In this document: positions 1-7,600 of the stretch, in pieces
How positions within the stretch are numbered: the stretch's first letter is position 1
Layout: each line of letters opens with the position of its first letter
From: Oscillospiraceae bacterium
GTDB lineage: Bacteria; Bacillota; Clostridia; Oscillospirales; CAG-272
Direction: 5' to 3'
DNA: 20,497 nucleotides
Assembly (NCBI GenBank): GCA_015065045.1
Contig: SVRB01000013.1
Coordinates: 1-20,497, forward strand
Translations under genes and position numbers: made by a program
Notes under the pieces: generated by a model
What the model was told of the DNA's origin: nothing
The model's input: the letters and a program-made list of their open reading frames with translations, nothing else
The model's database searches: none

Positions 1-109
1 ACCTGCACTCAAGAAGGCAGGCTTCCTCACACGTGACTCACGTATGAAGGAAAGAAAGAAATACGGTCTCAAAGCTGCACGTCGTGCAAGCCAGTTCTCA
101 AAGAGATAA
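1..109 (+). CDS. rpsI: 30S ribosomal protein S9, C-terminal end (partial)
   Basis: The gene enters from the left edge; the first complete codon is at 2 and the TAA is at 107-109. The 35 visible residues contain DSRMKERKKYGLKAARRA and end in QFSKR, the basic tail of bacterial ribosomal protein S9, which reaches into the P site of the small subunit. Only the last quarter or so of a roughly 130-residue protein is visible. In most bacteria rpsI follows rplM, which would lie to the left of the window. A strong terminator follows about 30 bases after the stop, so this is the end of the ribosomal operon and the next gene has its own promoter. The identification is secure because this tail is highly conserved. 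Confidence 0.95.
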   Translation, partial: PALKKAGFLTRDSRMKERKKYGLKAARRASQFSKR

Positions 110-139
110 TTACAGCCCAGAGGGCGATTATCAAAATTA

Positions 140-168
140 CAGCACTCACATTTGTGGGTGCTGTTTTT
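140..168 (+). terminator. Rho-independent terminator after rpsI
   Basis: CAGCACTCAC (140-149) pairs with GTGGGTGCTG (154-163) with one G-T wobble and a 4-base loop, followed by TTTTT (164-168). It closes the ribosomal operon just before the promoter at 177. Confidence 0.9.
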
Positions 169-176
169 ATATTTAA

Positions 177-204
177 TTGACATTTAGTTTGAATATGATA
201 TAAT
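177..204 (+). promoter_or_regulatory. Housekeeping promoter for the LUD-azlC-azlD operon
   Basis: TTGACA (177-182) and TATAAT (199-204) are both perfect sigma-A consensus boxes, 16 bp apart. The expected start is near 211, giving a leader of about 30 bases. The ribosome binding site AGGAGA lies at about 230-235, before the ATG at 243. Confidence 0.85.
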
Positions 205-242
205 AAATTTAATCAAGTCAAAATTTGGCAGGAGAATGATAT

Positions 243-854
243 ATGAAATATGATTTTACAAATATAAAGGCGAATTTAGAGAAAAAGGGATACAAGGTCT
301 GCGTATTCGATAAAAAAGAGAACGCTGCGAAATATTTAGATAGTCAAATTAGTGGAAAAACTGTTGGGTTTGGTGGTTCGGTTACACTTCACGAAATGAA
401 TTTATATGATATTCTTTTGAAGAATAATAATGTCCTTTGGCATGACAGAAAGCCCGAAGGTATGTCTATTATGGAAGCAAGAACAGAAGCCTGTCGCGCT
501 GAGGTTTATATAAGCTCGGTCAACGGTATTTCCGAAGATGGACAGATTATAAATATTGATAACACCGGCAACAGAGTGGCGGCAATATCGTATGGCCCAA
601 ATAAAGTATATCTGATAATAGGTGTAAATAAGATTGCACCCGATTTTGAAAGTGCTATGTATCGTGCGCGTAATATTGCTGGACCTTTGAACGCTCAGCG
701 TTTAAAAAGAAATACTCCGTGTGCGGTCAAGGGAGACAAATGTTATGACTGCGCAAGTCCGGAGCGAATTTGCAGAAATCTTTCTGTATTATGGGAAAAG
801 CCTACCGGCGCTGAATACGAGATTATATTGATTGATGAAAAATTAGGATATTAA
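243..854 (+). CDS. LUD-domain protein (LutC/YkgG-like, DUF162)
   Basis: 203 residues. The N-terminal part has the LUD look: a helix, then GKTVGFGGSVTLHEMNLYDIL, then an EAR(T)EACRAEVYISSVNGISEDGQIINID stretch (split here as EACRAEVYISS and GQIINID) and GPNKVYLIIGVNKI. The C-terminal 50 residues carry several cysteines (CAVKGDKCYDCASPERIC), as in the clostridial DUF162 proteins annotated as lactate utilisation proteins. LutC-type proteins take part in iron-sulfur-dependent lactate oxidation with LutA and LutB, but neither partner is here, so that role cannot be assumed. The cysteines could bind a metal or cluster; this is inference. It is first in an operon with an AzlC/AzlD exporter 24 bases downstream. 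The ATG at 243 is supported by AGGAGA 7 bases upstream and a consensus promoter. Confidence 0.8.
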   Translation: MKYDFTNIKANLEKKGYKVCVFDKKENAAKYLDSQISGKTVGFGGSVTLHEMNLYDILLKNNNVLWHDRKPEGMSIMEARTEACRAEVYISSVNGISEDGQIINIDNTGNRVAAISYGPNKVYLIIGVNKIAPDFESAMYRARNIAGPLNAQRLKRNTPCAVKGDKCYDCASPERICRNLSVLWEKPTGAEYEIILIDEKLGY

Positions 855-878
855 AGTATTTTGTATTGGAATTGACAA

Positions 879-1568
879 ATGAGCAATAAAGAAAGAATAA
901 GAAAAGCGTTTAAACTTACAATTCCTGTTTTGACAGGATATATATGTCTTGGAATTGGGTTTGGCATAATTCTCGAGGCAAAGGGCTACGGTGTTTTGTG
1001 GGCATTTTGTATGGGTCTGTTTATTTATGCCGGCTCAATGCAGTACGTTGCGGTTGATTTAATATCGGGCGGAGCTTCACTTATAGCAACGGCTCTAACA
1101 ACGCTTATGGTAAATGCAAGACATTTATTCTACGGCATTTCGATGATAGAAAAGTATAAGGGAACAGGGAAGAAAAAGCCTTATTTAATGATGTCATTGA
1201 CAGACGAAACATACTCGCTTATCGTATCTGACAATACGAACGATAAACGCCTGTATTTTTTAATATCTCTGTTTAACCATTGTTATTGGGTGATTGGTTG
1301 TACGGTTGGTTCTTTGATAGGCTCAGTTCTTAACTTCAATACAAACGGAGTTGAATTTGTTTTGACAGCATTGTTTGTAACCGTCTTTGTCGAGCAGTGG
1401 TTAAACTGTAAGAATCATTTGCCGGCTGTAATAGGCGTTGTATCGACAGTGTTGTGCTTGGTTGTTTTTGGCGCAGAGTATTTTCTTATTCCGTCTATGA
1501 TATTGATAACGATAGTCTTGACGGTGTTAAAAAAGTATACGGTCAGCGAGGTGAATAGTGATGAATGA
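879..1568 (+). CDS. azlC: AzlC family branched-chain amino acid permease, large subunit
   Basis: 229 residues, very hydrophobic, with an AzlC pattern: PVLTGYICLGIGFGI near the N-terminus, FIYAGSMQYVAVDLI, then NARHLFYG in the middle and MSLTDETYSL. In Bacillus and Corynebacterium (BrnFE) AzlC-type proteins form a two-component exporter with a small AzlD subunit; substrates include branched-chain amino acids and analogues. The following gene is AzlD-like and overlaps by 8 bases, which implies translational coupling and a complex in the membrane. The start at 879 has only a weak Shine-Dalgarno (GGAATTGA), consistent with translation following closely on the LUD gene. Which amino acid is exported cannot be told from sequence. 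Confidence 0.88.
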   Translation: MSNKERIRKAFKLTIPVLTGYICLGIGFGIILEAKGYGVLWAFCMGLFIYAGSMQYVAVDLISGGASLIATALTTLMVNARHLFYGISMIEKYKGTGKKKPYLMMSLTDETYSLIVSDNTNDKRLYFLISLFNHCYWVIGCTVGSLIGSVLNFNTNGVEFVLTALFVTVFVEQWLNCKNHLPAVIGVVSTVLCLVVFGAEYFLIPSMILITIVLTVLKKYTVSEVNSDE

Positions 1569-1884
1569 TTACCGAGCTGTGTTAATGGTTGCAATTATAT
1601 CTGCAGTAACTATGCTTTTGCGCATAATTCCGTTTCTTGTCTTTGAAAAAAGGGAGACGCCTGTATTCGTTACGTATCTCGGAATGGTTCTTCCTTACGC
1701 AATAATGGGAATGCTTGTTGTATACTGCTTGAAGGGAATAACGTTTTTAGCCTCTCCGTACGGTATTCCCGAACTTATAGCCGTGTCGCTTGTTGTTTTG
1801 GTACATATATGGAAACGTAATACGCTTTTAAGCATACTGGTAGGCACTTTGAGTTATATGATTATGGTTCAGTTTATTTTCTAA
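1561..1884 (+). CDS. azlD: AzlD family small subunit of the amino acid exporter
   Basis: 107 residues with about four membrane segments. The pattern MLLRIIPFLVF near the N-terminus and a proline/tyrosine-containing second helix (TYLGMVLPYAIMGMLVVY) fits the AzlD family, the small partner of AzlC. The ATG at 1561 is preferred over the in-frame GTG at 1558 because GAGGTG at 1548-1553 is then 7 bases away. It overlaps the end of azlC by 8 bases. It ends directly at a strong terminator, so it is the last gene of the LUD-azlC-azlD operon. Sequence similarity to the second AzlD at 1946-2254 is low, so the two are not a recent duplication. Confidence 0.85.
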   Translation: MNDYRAVLMVAIISAVTMLLRIIPFLVFEKRETPVFVTYLGMVLPYAIMGMLVVYCLKGITFLASPYGIPELIAVSLVVLVHIWKRNTLLSILVGTLSYMIMVQFIF

Positions 1885-1891
1885 ATAAAAC

Positions 1892-1924
1892 AACGATAGC
1901 TTTTTTAGTAGCTATCGTTTTTTT
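1892..1924. terminator. Terminator between the two convergent azlCD pairs
   Basis: AACGATAGC (1892-1900) pairs perfectly with GCTATCGTT (1911-1919) around a 10-base loop, followed by a seven-T run (1918-1924). The A-rich left flank means it could also act on the opposite strand for the second azlCD pair. Confidence 0.85.
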
Positions 1925-1945
1925 ATAAATATTAAAAGAAAAAAT

Positions 1946-2254
1946 TTATATTATAAACAATTCTAATATAAAGACTATCGCACAGCAAGAAACAGCTGTT
2001 TTAAATAGATCGAATCCCATCCAAGCAACTAAGACACCAACAACCAGCGCAAGTATACCTGAACTTGTACTCTGTGTTTGGTGGATGATAGCAGGGAAAG
2101 TCATAACGGCAAGTGTAACGTAGGGAACGTAATACAGAAATGATTTCAGAAATTTATTTTTTATCTGTTTTCTTATAAGCGTAAGAGGGAGAACGCGAAT
2201 GAGATAAGTAACGATAGCCATTACAGCTATGTAAATATAGATATTTCCGCTCAT
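1946..2254 (-). CDS. azlD: Second AzlD family exporter subunit
   Basis: 102 residues, four predicted membrane segments, with YLIRVLPLTLI near the N-terminus and FLYYVPYVTLAVMTFP in the second helix, both typical of AzlD. The AzlD subunit is required with AzlC for amino acid export. Its ATG (2252-2254 read on the minus strand) overlaps the TGA of the upstream azlC in an ATGA junction, so the two are translationally coupled. No separate strong ribosome binding site is needed. It converges on the plus-strand azlD and shares its intergenic terminator. Confidence 0.85.
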   Translation of the reverse strand: MSGNIYIYIAVMAIVTYLIRVLPLTLIRKQIKNKFLKSFLYYVPYVTLAVMTFPAIIHQTQSTSSGILALVVGVLVAWMGFDLFKTAVSCCAIVFILELFII

Positions 2255-3003
2255 GCTTCAGCCTCCTCATCGTCATTTCTCGGGAAGAGAATCGAAGCTG
2301 TTGTAGATATTACAACAGTAAGAATAATGGTTCTTGTACCATCGGAAAGATTTGATATAACCGGTAATACAGAACAAAGATAACTTAAAACAAAGCATAC
2401 GACTATAAGTAATGCAATTATTTTCTCTTTTCTTGCAGGCGGGATAATGATTGCAAGGAACATTCCGTATAGAGCAACACTGAATGCGCTTACAAGACGC
2501 AAGGGAAGTATGTTACCTGCGATAATACCGAGAGCAGTACCGATAGCCCAACCGTTAGTAGCAACAAACATTGCGCCATATGTGTAGTTGGGGTTAATAA
2601 ATCCTTCTCTTGCTATTGTTATACCGAATAATTCATCTGTAATACAAAACGAAAGTCCCATTCTATGCCAAATAGAAAGACCGGGTTCTGTTCGCTGACT
2701 TATCGCACAGCTCATAAGCATATATCTTGCATTAGCTATAAGTGTGCCGAAAGCCATTTCAAGATAGAGCGCATTAGCCGCAATAAGAGTAAAGCCGACG
2801 TATTCTCCTGCAGATGCGTTACAAAGTAGACTTGTTATAAAGCCCTGTATTGCAGTAAGTCCGGCTTTTTTTGCAGCTATTCCAAGAGAAAACGAAACAG
2901 CAAGATATCCAAGACCGATCGGAATACCGTCTTGCATACCTTTTAAAAATACTTTTCTGTTATTCTGTTTTTTTAACGAGTATTTCGCCAATGTGGGATT
3001 CAT
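2251..3003 (-). CDS. azlC: Second AzlC family amino acid permease subunit
   Basis: 250 residues. After a basic N-terminus it shows GIPIGLGYLAVSFSLGI, CNASAGEYVGFTLI, then NARYMLM and CITDELFGI, the same order of motifs as in the AzlC family. It is about 20 residues longer than the plus-strand AzlC and differs clearly in sequence (NASAGEYVG where the other has YAGSMQYVA), so it belongs to a different AzlC subgroup and may have a different substrate. GGAG lies at about 3012-3015, 8 bases before the ATG. A partner AzlD follows with a 4-base overlap. I found no convincing promoter in the short stretch 3004-3061. Confidence 0.87.
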   Translation of the reverse strand: MNPTLAKYSLKKQNNRKVFLKGMQDGIPIGLGYLAVSFSLGIAAKKAGLTAIQGFITSLLCNASAGEYVGFTLIAANALYLEMAFGTLIANARYMLMSCAISQRTEPGLSIWHRMGLSFCITDELFGITIAREGFINPNYTYGAMFVATNGWAIGTALGIIAGNILPLRLVSAFSVALYGMFLAIIIPPARKEKIIALLIVVCFVLSYLCSVLPVISNLSDGTRTIILTVVISTTASILFPRNDDEEAEA

Positions 3004-3061
3004 TATTTATGCTCCGAAAAATATTGTTATGTACAAATTTGTTATAGAGTAGTATAAATAA

Positions 3062-3095
3062 GAAAGTTGCCTTTAAAATTTAAAGGCAGACTTTC
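3062..3095 (-). terminator. Hairpin terminator of the small membrane-protein gene
   Basis: Near-perfect inverted repeat: GAAAGT (3062-3067) and TGCCTTTAAA (3068-3077) pair with TTTAAAGGCA (3079-3088) and ACTTTC (3090-3095), with one bulged G. On the minus strand it follows the stop of the gene at 3103 by 7 bases. The T tract after it (TTATTTAT) is imperfect, so termination efficiency is uncertain. Confidence 0.65.
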
Positions 3096-3102
3096 GTGTT
3101 GT

Positions 3103-3339
3103 TTATTTAATTACCTTAACAAATACAAGAATCGAAAGAATGATTCCGATCAATGCGTAAAGACCGATTACAGAACCTATAAGTCCAAAGATGAAACCAA
3201 TAATTTTGATTTTTGCAAGAACTCCGATTATAACTCCGCATACAACGTCAATTAAAACGTAGATAATAAGAGAAAGAATAAAAGCGTAAAGTTCAGTAGC
3301 TTTAAATGCGTGGGGGAAATATTTCTTTAAAATGTCCAT
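3103..3339 (-). CDS. Small two-pass-type membrane protein, function unknown
   Basis: 78 residues. After about 18 residues (MDILKKYFPHAFKATELY) it is almost entirely hydrophobic and glycine/isoleucine-rich, enough for two or three membrane segments (about residues 19-42, 44-58 and 60-76). AAGGAG at 3348-3353 lies 8 bases before the ATG, and a perfect consensus promoter lies upstream, so the gene is real and probably well expressed. I do not recognise the family; similar short proteins are common in Clostridia as hypothetical genes. It is a single-gene unit with its own promoter and terminator, and an inverted repeat at its transcription start suggests regulation. The overlapping plus-strand frame lacks any of these signals. 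Confidence 0.75.
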   Translation of the reverse strand: MDILKKYFPHAFKATELYAFILSLIIYVLIDVVCGVIIGVLAKIKIIGFIFGLIGSVIGLYALIGIILSILVFVKVIK

Positions 3340-3363
3340 AATAAAAACTCCTTTTTATGTTTT

Positions 3364-3398
3364 TTAAGGGAAGGCTATAAGTGATTCTAATCCCTTAA
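3364..3398. repeat. 8-bp inverted repeat at the start of the small membrane-protein transcript
   Basis: TTAAGGGA (3364-3371) and TCCCTTAA (3391-3398) are perfect inverted copies 19 bases apart. The predicted minus-strand start (about 3395) falls within the outer arm. It could be an operator or a 5' stabilising hairpin in the mRNA. Confidence 0.5.
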
Positions 3399-3401
3399 TT
3401 T

Positions 3402-3430
3402 ATTATAACTTTATTTTTATAAATTGTCAA
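3402..3430 (-). promoter_or_regulatory. Consensus promoter of the small membrane-protein gene
   Basis: On the minus strand TTGACA (3430-3425) and TATAAT (3407-3402) are separated by exactly 17 bp. This is a perfect sigma-A promoter and gives a leader of about 55 bases. Confidence 0.85.
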
Positions 3431-3520
3431 TTATTTGCGCTATAAAAAGTAAAAATTGTAAATATATCTCATATAAGAATATATCTGCTGTGGTAATTGT
3501 CGGAAGTTAGCGTTAATGTG

Positions 3521-3549
3521 TTGATTAGAGATGAGAGATGTGTTATTAT
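3521..3549 (+). promoter_or_regulatory. Promoter of the CAP-domain lipoprotein
   Basis: TTGATT (3521-3526) and TATTAT (3544-3549) with 17 bp between. Expected start near 3556; AAGGAGG follows at 3588-3594, 8 bases before the ATG at 3603. Confidence 0.65.
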
Positions 3550-3602
3550 ATATAAGGTATTACAAATAAAAAACCGATTTTATTATAAGGAGGACAAGAA
3601 AA

Positions 3603-4640
3603 ATGAAAAAAATATTATCATTTATAATGGTTCTTGTTTTACTGTTTATGCTTGTATCTTGTAATGAAAATAATAACGAACAATTACTTGACAAACCTAA
3701 TGTCTCAACAGATGAAACTACCGGAGATTCAAATACAAGCAAATCTGATGAAACAAATACAACAGATATATCGGATACGATAGAAACGACAATAAATAAC
3801 GATACGACTATTTCTGAGCAAACACAAAAACCTACCCCAACTCCTACATCTACTCCAAAGCCTACACCTACACCGACTTCTACTCCTACTGTACATAGAC
3901 ATAGCTATAGCTCAAAAATAACCAAAAAAGCTGAATGTACAACTGACGGTGTAAAAACTTTTACCTGTGGATGCGGTGATTCGTATACAGAAAAAATTTC
4001 AGCTACAGGTCACTCGTGGAGTGATTGGAAAACGATAGTATCACCTACTATATCTACAGAAGGCACTATGCAGAGAAAATGTAGTTCATGTAGCGCTACA
4101 GATACGAAAAAAATTGACAAGCTGCCAAAACCTACTGTACCTGATGCGCCTGCCGTGTCTCCTGTAAGCGATGCTGTGCTTCAGCAAATCGAAGATGGAT
4201 TTTTAAGACTTGTTAATGAAGAGCGTGTAAGATGTGGTGTTGGCGAGCTTAAGATAGACGATTATCTTGATAAGGTAGTTGCGCAAACGAGAAGCGTGGA
4301 AATAGTGGAACTGTTTTCTCACACAAGACCGAATGGTCAGCCTTTCTCTTCGCTTGTTGATAGAAATTATTATCCGTATAGAACAGTCGGAGAAAATATT
4401 TGTATAACGTCACACGTTGGAGACGGATATTATACCGATGATGATATGTGGAAGGGAACTCCCGAGCAAATTGAAGCTGCATATACTTGGATGTTTAATT
4501 TGTTTAAAAACAGTCCGGGGCATTATGCAAATATGATTAACGAAAGATACGAGGATTGCGGTATTGGTATTACTTGCGTAATGGATGAAGCAAGCGGTTT
4601 GCCGATGTTCCACGTAGCGCATAATTTTGGAGCAAAATAA
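3603..4640 (+). CDS. Lipoprotein with Cys/His modules and a CAP (SCP/PR1) domain
   Basis: 345 residues. The N-terminus is a lipoprotein signal: KK, a hydrophobic core and lipobox LVSC with the lipidated Cys at about residue 20. Residues 21-97 are a Ser/Thr/Asn-rich then Pro/Thr-rich (TPTPTSTPKPTPTPTSTP) spacer that would lift the rest through the wall. Residues 98-175 hold two related modules of about 39 residues, each beginning HxY/W and carrying TxxG then CxC or CxxC. Residues about 195-345 are a CAP domain with FSHTRPNGQPF, GENI, SPGHYANMI and CGIGI, including both expected histidines and the GEN glutamate. Bacterial CAP proteins are secreted; their activity is mostly unknown. The start is supported by AAGGAGG. 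It is a single-gene unit facing the giant surface-protein gene. Confidence 0.88.
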   Translation: MKKILSFIMVLVLLFMLVSCNENNNEQLLDKPNVSTDETTGDSNTSKSDETNTTDISDTIETTINNDTTISEQTQKPTPTPTSTPKPTPTPTSTPTVHRHSYSSKITKKAECTTDGVKTFTCGCGDSYTEKISATGHSWSDWKTIVSPTISTEGTMQRKCSSCSATDTKKIDKLPKPTVPDAPAVSPVSDAVLQQIEDGFLRLVNEERVRCGVGELKIDDYLDKVVAQTRSVEIVELFSHTRPNGQPFSSLVDRNYYPYRTVGENICITSHVGDGYYTDDDMWKGTPEQIEAAYTWMFNLFKNSPGHYANMINERYEDCGIGITCVMDEASGLPMFHVAHNFGAK

Positions 4641-4655
4641 ACAGTTATAAAAAAA

Positions 4656-4682
4656 CACCTCTCAAATCTGAGAGGTGTTTTT
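4656..4682. terminator. Bidirectional terminator between the lipoprotein and the giant surface protein
   Basis: CACCTCTCA (4656-4664) pairs perfectly with TGAGAGGTG (4669-4677) around AATC. It is flanked by an A run on the left (4650-4655) and a T run on the right (4678-4682), so it can terminate both convergent transcripts. Confidence 0.9.
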
Positions 4683-4693
4683 AGTTGTTATAT

Positions 4694-7600
4694 TTAGATC
4701 TTTTTCTTTTTTTGTTCGTAAACAGCAGTACCGATAAGTCCGCTTGTGCTTACAAAGAGAAGTATAGCCCATATATCAAAACGTGTATTAACACCAGTTT
4801 GAGGAGAATTCGGGTTAGTGGGAACTGTGACCGAAACCTCATTTGTTGTATAGGTGTTGTTACCTTCGGTGATTGTTGCTTTATTTGTTATATTTACGTC
4901 AGTTACTATATCCACAACAACCTTAAACGTTACTGTAACTGTGGCACCCGGAGCAACCTCGAGAGTCCAATTAAGTGTGCCGTTGTCATGTATGCCGCCG
5001 TTGTCTGCAGAGCCTTCAACGTATGCGGTGTGCTTAGGAATAGTATCTGTAATAGATACGGTTGCCTTTTCGGTCGATGTGTTTGTGTAGCTTATAGCGT
5101 AAATTAACGTATCGCCCTTGTTTACAACCTTACCGTCAATATTAGCAGATGTATTACCGTCAATGTAAACAGTCTTTTCTACTTCGTCTTTTACGGTGTA
5201 GTTTGTAACCTTATTTGTTATATAGCTGTTGGTCTCATCTTCAACAGTAGCTGTGTTTTCGATCACCTTAGCGCCGATGCCTTCATTAACCTTTACCTTG
5301 AAGGTAACAGTTACAGTAGACCAAGCGGGAACGTTTTCGATATTCCAAGTAACTATACCGTTGTTATATACGCCGCCATTGTCAGCAGAGCCTTCAACGT
5401 ATGTGGTATTACCGGGAATTGTGTCAGTAATTTTTACGTCGATCGGTATATTCGAGGAGTTAACGTATTTAATAACGTAAACGAGCTCGTCTTTTTCATA
5501 AACCTTTTTGCCGTTTATGCTAATTGTTGTGTCGTCGGGAGAGAATACGTCTTTTTCTGTAACGCTATTGATGGTGTGTGAAATAACTTCGTTTGTTGTA
5601 TAGGTATTTATTCCATCACGGATAACAGCTGTGTTGTCTACAATTACATCTGTTTTATCAACCTTAACGTCAAAAGAAACCTTTACTGTTTCGCCCTTGC
5701 CGACATTCAATATCCAGTTTATGTGATTACCAACGTGTGAGCCGTTATGAGAAGCGGAATTCGCAACATAGCTTGTGTAATCGGGGATAGTATCCATAAT
5801 ATCAACTATAACAGCTTCGCCTGTGTAGTTGGTATATGTGATGAAGTATGTCAGTATATCGCCCTCATTAACCTTCTTTCCGTCTACCTGGACAGAGGAA
5901 TTGGCGATATAAACTTCTTTTTTTGCAACTTCTTCAAACTTAGCATTTGTGAAGGAAACAGTTGATGTGGTATTAGCAGCCGGTTGTGTAGATGAACCGT
6001 TTGTGAGGTTTTTAACTACAACCTGAAGCTGACCGTTACCGATATCAGTAACTATAACGTGGAAGAGATGCTGTGTATTGTCATATACAACGTTATCAAT
6101 AGGATCTGCAGAATCTTCTGTAATAACGTAGAAGTAGTTTCCTGCAGCAGTGAACGTAAGTGTTGAGAAGCTGAACTTGCCATCAGTATTCTTCACAGAT
6201 TCGATTGGGGTAAGACCGGAAACGTTGAATTCATTGTTTGTCTTATAAAGATCAAACTTGAATGTATTGTCAGAAAGAACGTCTCCTACGAGTGTTTTTG
6301 TTCCGTTGAATTTTACTGTAGCAGAGTTCGCTTTATAAGTATTTTCGAATTTAATATTTTCGTTTGAAATACTTGCATTTGCAGTCAATACAGCGTCAGT
6401 ATCGGTAACTGTAATGATAACCGTGATAGGATTGTCGGCGCCGTTGTAGGTGACACCCGGAACGTTTCCTACAACCTCTTTAATTGTATAGGTGTATGTG
6501 CCTGCCTTGTCATAATTGATTTCAGCAAAAGAGAAGGTGCCGTCTGATTTGTTTGTTACAGTTTGGAGAAGGGTGCTTCCTTCGTAGAGTTCAAATGTGA
6601 ACTCGCCTACAGAGAGTGATCGGCCGTGCAATATTTTTGTACCACCGATGGTGTAGACAGTCGGTTTTACACTATATGTATTATTGAATGTGATCGTATC
6701 TGTAGTTGAGTCTTCAAAATAGTATTCAGCAACAAGTTTGCCTGTTGTTAAATCATTTCTAACCTCAACAACAAGATCATAGATAGTATTATCATAGGTG
6801 ATTCCTGCGACGGCACCCTTAACTTCAGCGATATCAAATTCGTATTTTCCTGCTTTGTCGAATTTCAATACGTCATTAAATGATACGTTTCCGTCAGCAT
6901 TGTTTGTACCTGTGAGTACGACCTCCGATGTTCCGTTTTTGTAAACGTTGAATGTAAAATCACCTGCATTTAATTTCTTTCCTGTGAGTGATTTTTTTAC
7001 TACTGTATCGAGATTGATTGTTGCGTCTGTAGGATCGTAGGTGTTAACAAAAGATATTTTGCCACTATTGCCGTTTACGGAAGCGTTTTCGTTTGATGCA
7101 GTCGTGCCGTCTTTTGCAACGATCGACAAAACAGCAGTCAAGTTACCGTTGTCTTCAGATACGGTTACAGTTACACGGTATTCAGCCGTTGAGTATGTCC
7201 AACCGTTGTTGTTTGAGTTTGTTTCGGTTATAACGAAATAGTATACACCTACATTTGTACAGGTTGTAGTGAAACGAGCCTCGCCTGCTGCATCGGAGTA
7301 AACTGTGAGTATAGAACCGTTAGCAAGCTTGTTCCAGTTGCTGTCTGTTTGGATCGCGGTAAACGCAAAGCCCGCCTTAGAAACAGTGTTGTCGCCTGAC
7401 TTGTTGTTTACGTCCTTTACGATATCAATGCTTACGGGTGCTGTGTGATATGTATTTTCGAAATATACGTCATAAGAGCCGTCTGTAATAGCAGTGTTAT
7501 TTATATCTGTAACTGTAGCGACAAGTGTTCCGTCGTTATCAACAACAGTTACAGTGAACGTATAGAGGGTTCGGTCGTATGTAACGTTTTGAACATTGCC

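Noticed and set aside
3067..3255. Plus-strand 62-residue frame opposite the small membrane protein
   Set aside because: Starts inside the minus-strand terminator hairpin, has no Shine-Dalgarno, and its translation is a shadow of the membrane-protein gene.
4685..5107. Plus-strand open frame of 140 residues opposite the end of the giant gene
   Set aside because: Low-complexity Cys/Ser/Val-rich translation, no ribosome binding site, and fully inside a well-supported minus-strand coding region. The same applies to the frames at 7445-7870, 8312-8563 and 10554-10931.
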